DNA from: Oxyura jamaicensis | Lineage: Eukaryota; Chordata; Aves; Anseriformes; Anatidae | Reading direction: 5' to 3' | DNA: 64,000 nt | Assembly: GCF_011077185.1 (NCBI RefSeq) | Contig: NC_048896.1 | Span: forward strand, 87,841,426-87,905,425 | Shown here: one piece after another, positions 27,201 through 40,832 of the stretch | Layout of the letters: each line of letters opens with the position of its first letter | Position numbering within the stretch: position 1 is the first letter of the stretch | Position numbers and translations under genes: made by a program | Notes under the pieces: model-generated | The model's input: the letters and a program-made list of their open reading frames with translations, nothing else | What the model was told of the DNA's origin: nothing | The model's database searches: none

Positions 27201-29524
27201 TCTATTCCTCTTTCTCTGTAAAGGTGATAAACAGTTGGATTCACATTAGATGTCATCAGTGTTCCTTAGTCAGCGTGATTGTTCTGGACTTCCTGGCATT
27301 CCTTCAAACCAAGCAAGTAAGGTTATTTAGGGGCTTTGAGCTAGGATGGATGGAAAGAGAAAGCAGACAATATGCTGCCACCTTTTGGTTACAGAAATTA
27401 GAACAGGTACTATCTGGAAAGATCGATCTAGTAAAAATTTAAAAAATCTATGCCTTATTTCTGTAATGAAACAATCTGAAAGTCCACATAGTGCAAGAAG
27501 CACTCCATCACGTTCTAAACTGTTGCTATAAGCTTAGCGCATGTTTTTCACATTTGTTCAGCCCTCTTTCGGCTAATTAATAATTATCAATAAATAATTA
27601 ATAAATTATCATATAAAATATTTGAGGTTCAGTTCAGTCATCTAAAACTAATGCTTTGCACCACTAAAATGATTTGAGGAATGTAGCTACCAAAACAGAA
27701 GGTACAAGATCTCAGGAATTAGTAGCTTGCAAAAGTTACTGCATGCCACAACTCCTGTTTGACTACTTATATAGAAATATGTATTTAAGGTAGCCAGATA
27801 TTTTTATTATTAAGCTTATTATCAGAGGCTTGCAACTTTTAACCTCAACTGTCTGAGTGAGATTTTCTGTTCTGGCTGACTGCCAAGGACCTGAAATGTA
27901 TTTTGCTTGCTTGTTTACTAAAATGTGGTCTGACTGTGAGAATGAGAAGATGGAAGAATGTCCATCTTAATAAAAGAAGTGCAAGACTGTTCTGTCAAAA
28001 ACTTTGTGTGACTTTGACGCAGGGCCTTGAAATTTAGTGGAAGAGCTATTGGTGTAAGGGATGCACTGCTCACTGCTCCTGAGAGTCACTGCACAAATGT
28101 GGTCCAAGCAACAAGCCTTTGAAAATCTCAAATCAAATATGTTCTGTAAAGACTTAGGGGAACTCACGTCCATGAATGTTCTATTACTCACAGCTCCTAT
28201 GCACCAGAGGCTCTTTACATTTACCATGGACACAAACTCATTGAGTGTGTCTCATTGTGGGGCTCAGAAATCCATCAAACACTCAATCTTCTTTTTTTCT
28301 CAGTGCTGGCAATGAGTTTTCAATCTCTTCTCCTGGCATATGGGCAATGTAAAGGAGGAGGATCCTGTCTGCCTGTACTGCAGAGGGGACAGGAGTTCTC
28401 CCAGCACCACCAAAGAAATTTTGGTAGGTCTGTATTGTCCTGCATTAGTGACACATGGGTCCTTGAGCCCTGAAACTCTTTACAGTCTGCAAGATCTGTA
28501 GAGCTCAGGGAGCATTTCCAGTGTTCTCTGAGGGTCCCTCAGGTGGAACACCAGCACACTATGCCCTAAGGGTATCTGCCCATGAGATCACCGTACAGGA
28601 CGCTGCTCATGCAACCCATGCAGACTGCATTTTGGTGCATCTCCCCCCAGAGCAGTGCCAGTCAATCAACCACATGCAAAGCTGTGCAGCAGACCAGAAC
28701 GATGCTTATGCTGCATCATGCTGTCATTATACTTCACACATGGGTGCTTATGCAAAACGTCCCTGTCTTGAGAAAGATTGGCAGGCCTCTAATACATTAA
28801 TGGTGCCACCCTACACTGTGTGCTGCACCACAGTCCAAAATCTGGGAGCTGGAAAGCATCGTAGTGCCTTGAGGAGTTCTGTGCTTTCTTGCCATTTGGA
28901 AGAATACCCAGAGAACCACAGACATAAGAAAACCACTAAGAATGATCTTATTTATCATTGATCACTCACTGACAGTTCCAGCAGAGCCATTCATAGCTTC
29001 ACAACCATTGTCATATAAAGATCAAGAAACTGAAGGAGCCCTACAACAAGGCTGTCAGTAGGAATTGTGAGGCAAAACAGCCCCCACCTACGCTTTATGA
29101 CTTCTTCAGGGGGTTTAGCTCCATCATCCGTCAGGAAAAGAGGAACTGATTTTATCTTCCTTCTTTAAAGATGAAAGTGGTGCACTGATTTATGATGGCT
29201 CTACCTCTTAGTATTGAGAGTATTCTGTTATCTTAAATTTTCACAGGCCAAGACCACACCATTAGCTGTCTGAGTCAGTTATGGGAAGTGCCAAGACACA
29301 TCCTTCTAGGGGTAAATATCAAGGTTCCTTTTCCTAACGGTAAGTTCCCCTAACTCTCTTAGAACCAGAATTCTCCATCTTAGCATGCATCTTCCACACA
29401 CCTTATCAACTCTTTTTTTTAACCATATGCCACTGGTAGGCTTTTTAACTATTCTCCACAAAGGTCTGGCAGGGCATGTTCCCGCTGGCCTAGGTAGGCT
29501 ACTCTATCTTTCAAGTGGAAAAGG

Positions 29525-29561
<37 letters not shown>
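29525..29561. repeat. Poly(A) tract, 37 nt
   Basis: The longest homopolymer of the window. The 300 bases upstream show no retrocopied gene body or AATAAA at the expected distance, so it is treated as a simple repeat, not as a retrogene tail. Confidence 0.95.
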
Positions 29562-29563
<2 letters not shown>

Positions 29564-31164
29564 CTATTTAATGTCTAAAATGGGTACTTATTGCTACTGA
29601 AGACTTCCAGCCACGTTGGGAAATCTCTCTGAAGGAAATATACCGAGGCCAAACACTATGCCACAGATCAACACTGACCAAGGGTGGCCTTGTTGAGGCA
29701 ACTCTGTTGGCTGTGTGAGGAGGTGGAAGACTGGCAACACACAAGGAATGGCGTATATGGTGGAGGGATACAAATTCATGTTTGGCTGTTAGCTACCCAC
29801 AACCCCTGTTGACATGGGCACTGTGTCATAGCTGAGGTACTCAGCTATGAGTACACTGTTCCAAGCCATCCAAAGCAACTTGCCATTTGGCTTCCTGACT
29901 CCTGTGCACCTGCAACTGGATGATCCAGGTGAAAGCTGTAGGAAATGGAGGCCCTCTGGGAATGCCCTGGGCACTGCACCCTCAGCATTAACACAGACAG
30001 AGTTGCACAAAGACATCATTGAAGCCACATCAGATTAGAGGGGTAGGGAAATAGCTGGACCAACAGGCCTGCTAAAAAGACTCGCAGGGATGGCCTTTTT
30101 GAATTTTTCTGTCATTTTTTAGGGCAGCATATCTGGCTTGTTGGTACAGAACTATATATAGCAACAGAGTGTGATAACAGTGCACGGAATGGACTGTGGT
30201 ATGGAGATGAGTCAGGACTGTGCAATGAATCAGATGTTGTCAGGAGGATCCTGGCTCTTCTGTTGCAGAAAATGAAAAACACAATCACTGCAGGAAGAAA
30301 AAGAGTGCTTGCTAGCTATGGCATTTGTACGCTGCTTGGAAGGGCTGGATTCTATTTTTGTCTTTAACACAGACTACTAAATTAGCCACTTAAAACATTT
30401 TTCTTGGGTGGCCATGAACTGGGTGCTAGGGTTTGCTGGAAGCCTGAATTCTAACCTTGTGCTTTTATGGCTAAAAATGTAGCGGCAGTGTAATGTAATT
30501 AGCTGTAATGCTATCTTCTCCTTACTTTATGAGGGTGTTATAAAAATACATTGAATTACGTTTGTGAAACTCTATGAAGCTCCTACACTGCTGTATACCA
30601 CTGAGAAGTCTGTAACAAAATTAGTAACTCTGTCTTCAGAATAGCGTTTGAATGGTAAGTATTAAGGCATGGAGTCAGTCCCAAATTAAACAACAAAGTG
30701 CAAACAAAATATTGAATAGCTGCTGCTCATTAAGCAAGGATCATCCTTTCTGTGCGCTGAATGGGCTCACGTTGTTAATGCCTACCTATTAATCAAACAC
30801 AAGGGGGGGCAAATCAAAGTTCTGCAAACAACATGAATTCTGCTATTTTCTAACTTCAGAATGCTTGACTTTGCAGCCTTAAAAGCTTTAGTATGGTGGG
30901 ATTTTTGTGTGTGTGTAATTTAAAGATACATGATATAGAAAAGTATTAAGAACGATAAAAGGAATCCCTGTAGACTAAAAGTGCATTAATTAACATTTCT
31001 AAGATGTCCAGAAGCATCATCAACATACGCAGAGGCTGTAGTGGTGTAACAATTTAACCTCTAAATCTGTTATAACATGTATTGTTTTAATCCTGAATAC
31101 TATGGGTTAGTTTATACCTATATATTTATCAAGGCAAGCCTTATCATAATATTAGGATTGTGAA

Positions 31165-31272
31165 AGAATCATAGAATCATAGAATATTCTGAGTTGGAAG
31201 GGACCCATAAGGATCACCAAGTCCAACTCCTTGCACCGCACAGGTCTACCCAACATCCCAACAAAGGGTCTA
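31165..31272 (-). mobile_element. CR1 LINE 3'-end fragment
   Basis: The plus strand shows AGAATCATAGAATCATAGAA, the reverse complement of the CR1 terminal ATTCTATG-type repeat, followed by TTCTGAGTTGGAAGGGACCC and ATAAGGATCACCAAGTCCAA. It is only about 110 bp long, 5' truncated, in minus orientation. It is close to the remembered consensus, which suggests a younger CR1 subfamily than the 19.0-kb copy. Confidence 0.92.
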
Positions 31273-33222
31273 GTTTAACTAAGCTACTGCCAAATGGTAA
31301 CGAAGCAGTGCAAATCTGTGTATAAATAGACTTAAGAAAATAAACCTGAAAATAACGTGAGAGACATTTAAAGAAATAGAGAAAATGTAAATGAATATAG
31401 AGTATTTTGCTATTTAAGCCAATTATCCCCTCTAGAGCATCACACTGATGTAATTATGCCTTTAACTAACATACTTGGGTATCTATGACCCAACGTACTG
31501 TATCTTCAGTACATATAAAGTTGACATACTCAGCCCTGGGTCTGTGGCACTGCATTGGGTTGGTGTTAATAGCTTCTTCTCTGTATTGATCCACAGAAGA
31601 TATGGATTGTTTGGGCTCTCAGCAACAGATCGTGCCCCTTTAAGTTCAAGCTGTAGGATGTAAAACACAACCCCAGCACTTCAGCCAAGAGGATATGATC
31701 ACACTTGTAAATCAGCATATTAGAACACCAAGTATTTTCATGTTTATGGATTTACACAGGAGATCTCTCTCTATGCCTACTTTCATCTGTCCTCATACCT
31801 CACAAAGCTGCCAAGAGTATATTTTCCAAAGACCTTTAACTGAATTTACTCAAAGATCTGCATGTGTAACTGAACTGTCCTCCTCTGAACTTCCTTCCTG
31901 CATTCCTGCAATCTCTTCTGAAAAGTTGGTTCTGGAACCAATTTTGTAAAGGTTTGTATGTGAAACATCAGGAACTAGCACTTAATCTGTGAACATTTTA
32001 ACAGTGAAAAAACAAAAGTGAACGGCAGTAAAACAAAAAATCCCTTACATCTACCATTGTTTTCATGTGCATCACCAACCCACGCTTGCCTGGAATCAGC
32101 TTTCTCCTTGCTTGCTAATTTCCTTTCCTGCATTTTCCTGCCATGTCAAATGTGCAAAGGAATGGCTTATCCCTTCCTCTTCACAATCAGCATTTTAACA
32201 CCTTATTCCCTCAATTACTGTGGAGATGTTTTGTGTAGGCTATAGATTAGGACTGTGATATTTCCACTTCAGTTTCAAGGCTTACATTTTATGTGTTAGG
32301 ATAAACAGATATCTTTAGAAGGTATCTGGCAGTTTTGCATTTGGCAATTTGCAAAGAAGCTGTTACCTAGTTCTATGGTAGAGTTATTTTCCTTGTTTTA
32401 TATCACCTGATATGTAATTAAGATACAATTGCACTACTGGGCTTTCCTAATGTTAGTGTACAAACAATCTATTACATCTAGTCACAGTATATTACACACT
32501 CATCATTACTCACTGAGACAATGTAGTACCTGAGAATCAATTATAGTTGATGGTCAGATTGCTCTGTGTTTAGTGTCTTCCTGTTATGCTGACCTTCTAT
32601 CCATTAAACTTGATGGTGCCCTACTGATTGAAAAAAAAAATAAAAAATAAACTAGGATTTAAGAAATACGGTGCAAATTGCTATCATTAACTTTTTGCAA
32701 AACATTTACTGAAATCAAAATATTTTGTAATCAAATATTTTAAAATTTCTTCCTTGTTTTCCTCTTCCATCTTTTGCTCTTCTCACCCCCCTCCTCCATC
32801 AGTTTGAAAACCTAAATTAATAATGGCTCCTTTAACAAAGGCTTTTAGAGCGGTAGATCAAAAACTCTTCTGTATGTGTCAATATAATCCATTTCAAAAC
32901 ATTTTCCTTCAAGCCAATTTATATCACCCACCAGTAAAAAAGGGATTAACAGATTAAACTGGATTTAAATATTCCCCTCATTAACGCAATTGCAAATTGG
33001 GAAGAATGCAACATTATTTTTAACTCTGGCTTTCTCCTCATTGGTTTAACTCAGTTAAATTTCAGAAATGGAAAAATTATCAATCAGGTGCTGGAAAACT
33101 GAGTTAAATCAGTTTTAGACTTCCTCAGCTAGACTTCTTCCTACCGAGCCCAAAGCACATCATTTCATTTATTCTACTTCTTAGCTCCCTCTTTGTTAAA
33201 CAAGGTAATATGTGTACAAACT

Positions 33223-33242
33223 AAAAAAAAAAAAAAAAAAAA
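33223..33242. repeat. Poly(A) tract
   Basis: Run of 20 A in AT-rich non-coding DNA. Confidence 0.9.
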
Positions 33243-34141
33243 GTGAGAATCTAATTTATCGGGGATTATGAGTAAGTAAAATCCAATCACAACTAGAACT
33301 GTACCTACAGATACAAATAGTGCATGTAAACCAAATTTTTTTTTGTTTACATTAAAAACTTCAATATGGTCAATAAATATTAACAACAAAAAAAGACAAA
33401 AAAAATAAATAATAACATGTTCCTTTGGAACCCTTTGTTTGCAAATAAAGCTTGAGATAACTTATAACTGAAACAGTAATAGGTTCATAATCATTTTCAG
33501 TGCTCTCCATATAGTCGTAAAACTAGCAATTTTTTCCCTGTTTATTTGGATTTTTCTCATAGCAATGAAAAGAAGAAAAATTGAAAAATTGAAAAAGTGA
33601 TTGTAAAAACATAAAGATGGTTAAAGAAAATATACTGTCATGAAAAAGAACTTGAGAATCTCTTAGTCCATTTTCTCTTTAAGTGCCTACAGTTCAAATT
33701 CACCGCATCCCTTGTTCTAAGAGAGATGCTTTGATTTCAGCAAGAGTCCTCAGTTATGCATATGCTGTCATGCTCTTTGGAGGTCTCTGTCTTTTTTTCC
33801 ACTATAATCTGTTTTTCAAAAAGACTCCAGTTCTCAAAACAGTATCTGAACTGACACTAGGTATCTTCATCACTAGACGCTAATTGACATTGACTATCTG
33901 TTTACTCAGACAAGCTGGAAAGCTTGCATGCACTTGAAATTTATTGTGGGTGAATTTGTATAGTTAATGATTCACATCAGTTAATTCCCTTTTTAGTAAA
34001 TTCTCTGGCTTTGTATGCACTATTATTAGATTTTCTTTGGAAAAAGTATTACTCAAACAATGTCCATTAATCCAAGCATGTCTTAATGAATCACTGTCCC
34101 GAAGCTACTTTTTTGCAATTGCTAAGAGATAAAATAAAAAA

Positions 34142-34146
<5 letters not shown>

Positions 34147-34172
<26 letters not shown>
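34147..34172. repeat. Poly(A) tract
   Basis: Run of about 25 A, continuing as an A-rich stretch to about 34195. Confidence 0.9.
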
Positions 34173-37100
34173 GGAAAAGAAAAACAGAAAAAATACTTTT
34201 CTGGCTACCTGGACCATCCTGGGTATCACACTTACTGATGGCTTCTACAGCCTGACCTATTGGTGTTCCAGCTCCTGACATCTTCCCACTGCAGCAGGCC
34301 TGTGTTTGTACAGCCAAGCCTCAAGCGTTGGTGTGGTCAGGTTCTCAGGTCCTGATCTCATTGTCCCCAGAAGAGAAGTACATGCTGTCCCACTGGAATT
34401 CTGCCCAACAAGCTGTACAAATACAGAAGCCAGTATCAACAAATGAATTAAACAATCTGAACAAAAGCAAATTCAGCAATAAAGGATCTCTCTTTTAATT
34501 ATAAGCATAAGAAATATACCAAAAGCAAACGTGGCTGGATAACCACACTCAACCGGTAAAGACCAAAGGCTGACTAGCTAGCAAAGAACACAGCATTCCG
34601 CGTCTTGATCAGGGGCCCAGATGATGACACAGCATGCACCGAGCGGATTTATGGACACCAGATTAGGGAGCGGGTGACGTGAGGACTGGCAGAGCTTAAT
34701 CCAGAGAGATCTCAATAAATCTGAGAATTAGGCAAACAGATACCGCATAAAACTGCACAGAGCAGAATAACCTCGGGCATCAGGACAGGGAGGAAGCTGA
34801 CTGGTGAGCAAAGGACAGGGATCATGCTGAATATCAGGCTGGGCATGAGCCCATGTCAGCCAACTGGCACTCTCACCACAAATCATGCACACCGCTGACA
34901 AACTGGACCCCACTGAGAGAGGTGTGGCAGGCAAGGTATTTTCCCACAGTCATTAAAACAGAGAAATTAGGAACAACATTTTTTCACAGCAGCTGACATT
35001 TTTCTACTTTAAATGTTTATCTAGTATGCACAGAAAGGAAAGGAGCACCTTTTCATACAAATGGGCATCATCTACCTGGGAAATTAAGAGGTAGAAATCC
35101 TTGCCAGAGCAGTGAGTTCTGGAATAGCTTTCTGACTGCAGTGGCAGAGAAAAACAATCAAGCTAGCTGCAAAATGGAGTTCAACTGTTTATAAAAAGAC
35201 TGGTGCAATATTTTTTCCCATGACAGCAAGTGGTGATGCAGGTCTCTTCTGGTCCTACGTTCCTGAATTTTGCATGCACAAAAAGAGTGATAAAACATGA
35301 AAGAAGAGAAAGAGTAATTTCTGAAACATGAAGAAGGAGAGAAAAGGCAAGAGAAAACTACGGGTTTTGGCAAACAAAGTCCCTGAAGGTAATGAAGAGG
35401 GAAGCAATGGCCTGATGCTACCTGCCTTTAATACTCTTCATTTTGGAGCACAATTTAATTCTCACAGCTGGCAAGAAGAATTACCGCTTCTAACAAAGCG
35501 GCAATACAACATTTTATACAGCATATGGCATGGGATGTCAAGGAACAGATGACCCTGATTCATTCTCTTGAATCCCTGATCTACAAAGTAAGGCCTTTCT
35601 ACCATTTGGTCAGATCATCAGCAGAGATCTTTTGAGGCACCACGTATGTACAAGTAAACAGCTTTGAAAGAACAATTTTACTGCATGCGGCACTTTGTGT
35701 TGTATGTCCTAGTGGTTTTTAAAAAAAACCCTAATGGTTATTAATTTTGCACATTGTTATGTTTGATTTATTATATTTGTGCTGCTTACTGTGATTGCAC
35801 TCTTGTTTATTAAAAAGTAATTGAGGATGTAATTGGGCTCTGCATTAGTTTTATATTTTAAATGATTATTTTGATACTTCCTTTTGTTACAGGAACACAC
35901 TAAACAACTTACTAAAATCAAGAGTGAAAGAAAGGCAGCATAGGAGGTAGCAAAGTCAGGAGAGCATCCCAGCCAACACCAGTGGAAGCAGCAGCAGTGG
36001 CTATAGGCACAGATGCCCACAAAATCTAAAGGAATACTTTTCAGCCAGGCCCACCAACAACCAGCCTTTTGAGGACCTCTGAGGTCAAACGTGGGAAGCA
36101 AAAAAAAAGACTCCGGTGAAATTCAGAAGTGACTGACACGCAAACACCACACTGATAAGCTGCGGGTGGCGATGGGGGGAAATGGGGATGGGGGAAAAGC
36201 AGAAAGCAGTTTCCAGAGATGGCTATATTTCCTCGAGAATGGGACCCAGGTATGCAGCTTTGCAGAGACTTCAAGGAAATTGCTTCATCACTGCTGATAA
36301 CCTTCAATTTTCAGGCCCCACTAGCCATGACTAGACAGCAGAGCCCAAGAGTGGCAGTGTATCAAATGAAACTGCCCTAGAACAGGTTATAAAGGAAATT
36401 ACTGCTTTGAGTTCCACCTTTCATTCTTCGTAAGCATTTATTATCTTAGGTCTGAAGCCACTACACCACTTTTAAGTTTATTTGGAAACAAAAGAAAATC
36501 AAAAACACAAAGAATTGTGTGACTGAAGTGGTAAGTGAGAGGGTGCAATGACAATTTAAGCATTATCCTAGACACAGGGAGCCAGATGGAGCACCTCTGC
36601 AATAGTTGCTGCCCACAGGATATTTCCAGGATGATTTTCAGAGCTACTGCAGTACTTTTATCTGTATTTCTGCTGGAATAAAGTTATATCTGGTTTAAAA
36701 GACTTTGCCTGACAAGGAAGGCAGCTGGCTGTGTCACAGCTGACACAAGAGGTTACCACAAGTACGCTTACCATTTGACTTGAGGAAGTCAGAGAATCCT
36801 TTTGTGTTTGAATAAACTCTCAGTGTTGCCTTTCAGATCTACAGCAAAATTTTAAGATGGGTCAAACAAACTCCCCCACAAAATGAAACATCTGCACAGA
36901 ATGAAAATGTATGACCTCGGTAATAAGCAGCATTTTATGACGTGAAGTACGACAGGTATTAAACTGACAGCAAATTCCATTTTATAAAATCAGCTACAGC
37001 TTAATGATAGTTTAATTGAATATGTAAAGCAGTGAAATGGTATTTCCTTAAAATGATGGGCACCTCAGACTCACTGGCAGACCTCTGCTGCCAGCTAACA

Positions 37101-40100
37101 CAAGGACAGTAACCCATTACTACCAGTCACTGCACTGGTGCCCTTGACAGGTTAACCCTCTAAAGGTTTAACCATGCAAACAATTTATATGTCAAACGGA
37201 TACCACACAATAAAATTTGTTCCTTTATTATGCTTCTAAAACCCAGGAAAATTGCACTTTAAAAACATAAAAAAGAATTGAATGCATTAAAATATTGCAG
37301 TGTTTAGAACTTCAGTTACACACGTGGATGTAAAAATAGAACTGCAAATAAACCTAATTTTAGGTTTGAAAAGCTCGGTTATTCAAATGTAATGGAAATT
37401 GTTTTAATGGGGAATGGACAATGTACTACATAGCAATACTGAACTGCTTTGTCTAGGCTCTCAGGCTGGCTCCTACCACCCTGGTGTGAATCACAGTCTG
37501 AACCCTTTCTGGCTCTGAAGCTGCCATGCTTGCCATTGCAGGATGGGATGCCAGTGGGAACTTAGTGCTGCTGCTAATGCTCATGTCATGTTTATTGCAC
37601 ATGCCTCAGTGCCTTCTAAAACACAGCAAAAGCAGCTTCCTGTTCACTGAGAGCTCGATGCCAAGCTGAAACCTCTGCCTGCCAGTGCACCAGTCTTTGT
37701 GCCCAGCTGAGATGTGCTGCTTCTTCTCCCTCAATGAGGAAAACACCAGGCACTATCCCTGTAACTTCTTTCTGAGTATACACAATTACTTTGAGTCCGA
37801 CAGGTAGCACAGCACTACTGTCCTAATCCACCCAGTATCTGTGATTTTCAACAGCTACCGAGACAAACAGCAGGGTGGGAAACTCCTGGAGCACTCATTT
37901 TGTTATGAGATAAAGACCTATGTCTTTGTTAAAACAATCATAAAGCAGATTCAAACAGATGAATCTTTGTCTACATCTGGTTTTATTTGAATATTGTCAC
38001 AACTGGGCAAATGAATCTAGTGTGTCTGCCCCCAATCTTTCTTGCAGCATGCCTCAATTTTTCTCAACAATTTGATGTTCAACATCACCAACTTTGAGTA
38101 CAGGAGCTGCAACTTAGAGGAGAGAACATCTGCAGAAGATTATCTGTGTGATGCAACATTATGTGGGATGTTAAGGAGTTACAGAGAAATCAAGTATATC
38201 CTCTCTAGCATCAGGAATCCCTAAGGAATGAGTACTTTCATATTGGCCATACTACTCTGAAAACCACTATTCACACTACAAATTTAAATTAAAAAATATT
38301 TAAAGCTTTCTTATATTCAAGCAGAAAGTTAAGGTAGCTAAACAGGACAAAAGCCTGCTCTTACAGCTAGCCGGCACTTTGTCTTAATCTCCACAGCATC
38401 TGTATGCCCATTCAGTTAACAGCTGATAGGGACAAATTTGCAGGTCATAGGACTGCAGCCAAATTGACTATGCAAAACCTCATATTCCAGATACATCTCA
38501 CATAACAGGCTCCCTTTTCAAATCACACTTCAGATAAGAAATTAAAGTGATTACACTAGCTTATAAAAAAACAGCCATGCAGCCCAGTTCTTTAAGCCTT
38601 GACAGTGGCCAAAAATAGATGCCTCAAGGAAAGCATGGGAACAAAATATGGAATAATAGCCCCTCAGCTTCCACCAGTGTGCATTGCTCGAGAAAGTTGG
38701 TACCTAATCCCACATAAAATTTACCAGAACAAAATTACCCTTTCAAAAACATTTAGTCCATGTGAACTGGTAGAGCACCTCTGTACATTTCCACACTTTG
38801 CACTATGGAGTTGGATTTGTCAGGTCCGGTGCTTAAAAAAACATTAATGCCAGTAGAACCAGTTCAACTCTGTGTTAACTACTGCTTGAAGACAACTGTA
38901 AAATGGCTGTACAGTCTCTCATGGATTATATATTTTCAAAAGTTTTGTTGTTGTTGTTTTTTAAAAAAAGCGGAATTAAGGATGAGCTATTAAAATGATG
39001 CCTTACTGGCAGATTTGGGGAATTCTGCCACCATTGTGCCTCTTTGCAGTTTTTATTTTCAGAATGCTTTCTCACAGCAGAATGTATAACCTTAAGTATA
39101 GTCAGACCTGATTCTGTGAGACACTACATTAAAGTACAGGAACTCACGCTCATCACCCCAGGTGACCTGCACCCCAAAACTCATTCCCTGCTATACAACG
39201 GTGACAATGAACTCAGTGGGATTTTGCACTATGGTTAAGCAGATGCCTAAGTTTTAAGAATATTGGTGTCTCCTTTAAACAACTGGATGTAATTAATGGA
39301 TAGTAAACGTTACTAGTGATAGTTACATGCTATTTATTATGCCTAAACTAGTACTATTCCATTAGTGTTTTTTTTTTTTTAAATAATAATAATAACAATA
39401 ATAAAGTGTTATGTGCACACATCTTCAATGATTGGCCCTGAAAGAAAAAAATAAATAAATCCTATTGTACTCATGTGTAATTCATTCACATAGAAATTTT
39501 TTATTCTAAAATCACGGTACCACAGACCCTGAGCACCCAAGACCAAGAGCTGCAATGAGAACAAAGTAACCTACTCTGTAACAGGATTGTGGAAACATGA
39601 AAGGGCCCCAGCAACAACTGCTCTGCTCTCCTAGAGAAGTCAGATTGTAAACTGCCTCCTTTATAAGAAAGTTGCAAAGAAAACATTTTCATTCACAAGC
39701 TTAAAACAAAGAAGTGAATTTGCTGTGCACTCCTACAGCTCCTTTGCTTTATCTTCAGCTAGAAAGACGCTAAAATGAACCGTTTATGCCACACTCAAAT
39801 AACTCTAAATCTTCTGGGACTTAGGCAATTGATTAATTTTTCATATTTAAATAACGAGATGAATCACAAGGGAATATGAACGTACGCCTAATAACCCCCA
39901 ATGTGAGTAGCTACCGCTAGTCTATCAGACAGAGGTAACCTCCTACATCCCAGCACAAAAATCTCCAGGGAAAACGATGAAAAAGGCACTCAACTCCACT
40001 TTTGTCAAATGACAGCCTTACAGGGAAATTTCATCATCCAGCAACCACGCTGGCACGCTGTGCTAGCCGGCTGAGGTAAAAAGAAAGCCAAAGGGCTGAC

Positions 40101-40556
40101 AGAAGGAGGGGAGCGATGAGGAAGCCAGAAATGAGGGAGGTGGGTGCGCTTTAAGATGTTATTAGCCCTTAATTAGACGTTAATAGGCGACACACGGTGC
40201 CGGGTGGGGGACGTGCGGTGTATCTTCAATACGGGCAAACCAGAAACACGGCTGATACGGGCCTCGTGTGAGAGAGGACATGAGGGCTGTGAGGGAAGGA
40301 GACGCGCTGCCACCTCCGGCTCCCCTCGCTGTGCCGGGAGGGACGACCCAGCCCAGCCTCAAGGAGCGAAGGGCGGGCTCGTAGCAGGGCCCTCAGCCCT
40401 TCTCCCGCCCTCAGCGGCGGCAGCTCGGCACACTGAGCTGCTGAGGGGCCGGCCTCTGCCTCGGAGCCGCGGTGATCGGGCACCCCGCTGGCGGCGCCTC
40501 ACAGCCCCGGGGACGCTGAGGAAGACCGTGAAGCGTAACGAGCCGGTGCCGCCCGG

Positions 40557-40722
40557 CGCCATCTTGCGTTACGGAAGACATGCCTGTGGCGGGCGCCATT
40601 TTGCACCTGAGCGAGAGACTCGAGCAGCCTCGTTACGTTGCGCCGCCTGGGCGCCGCCATTTTAGGTTACGGCAGACTCCCCGCCTTCCCTAGAGCCAAC
40701 CTCTCTGCGCGCCGCCATTTTG
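40557..40722. promoter_or_regulatory. Cluster of four YY1-like sites
   Basis: Four CGCCATnTT cores are seen at 40557-40566 (CGCCATCTTG), 40594-40603 (CGCCATTTTG), 40655-40664 (CGCCATTTTA) and 40713-40722 (CGCCATTTTG), all in the same orientation and 37, 61 and 58 bp apart. Three are followed directly by GCGTTACG, GGTTACGG or GGTTACGA, so the repeating unit is larger than the YY1 core. YY1 binds the complement of this core (AAnATGGCGGC) near start sites of many TATA-less genes. Confidence 0.7.
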
Positions 40723-40832
40723 GGTTACGAACAAGGCTGCGACCCGCAGGGGTCCTCACCCCTCCTCCCTCCCTCCCTTTAGGTGTCTTCATAAAATGCC
40801 CGTGGAGAACCCCCTCTTTTTTCGCCCCGCTC

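Larger units (their letters stand above)
21071..31164. other. Non-coding stretch, about 10 kb
   Basis: No exon or RNA gene is supported. It contains AT-rich DNA, a TTTA microsatellite (24.2 kb) and a 37-nt A tract (29.5 kb). The region 30.4-31.1 kb has many TAAT-type motifs and little repeat character. Several open frames of 130-150 codons (around 25.3 and 28.7 kb) have no recognisable domain and are most likely chance. Confidence 0.5.
31273..40169. other. Non-coding stretch upstream of the NELFA CpG island
   Basis: No coding exon is recognised. It holds A tracts at about 33.22 and 34.15 kb, an AT-rich non-repetitive block at 32.7-33.1 kb with several TTAAT/ATTAAC-type motifs, and a segment at 34.2-34.95 kb that is richer in CpG than its surroundings and could be an old unrecognised repeat. 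If NICOL1 starts in the CpG island, all of this is its first intron. Confidence 0.5.

Noticed and set aside
28521..28961. 146-codon open frame rich in Cys and His
   Set aside because: The CxxxH-like spacings are irregular and do not form zinc-finger motifs; no homologue recognised.
29525..29561. Long A tract as the tail of a processed retrogene
   Set aside because: No gene body, AATAAA at the right distance or target-site duplication could be recognised.
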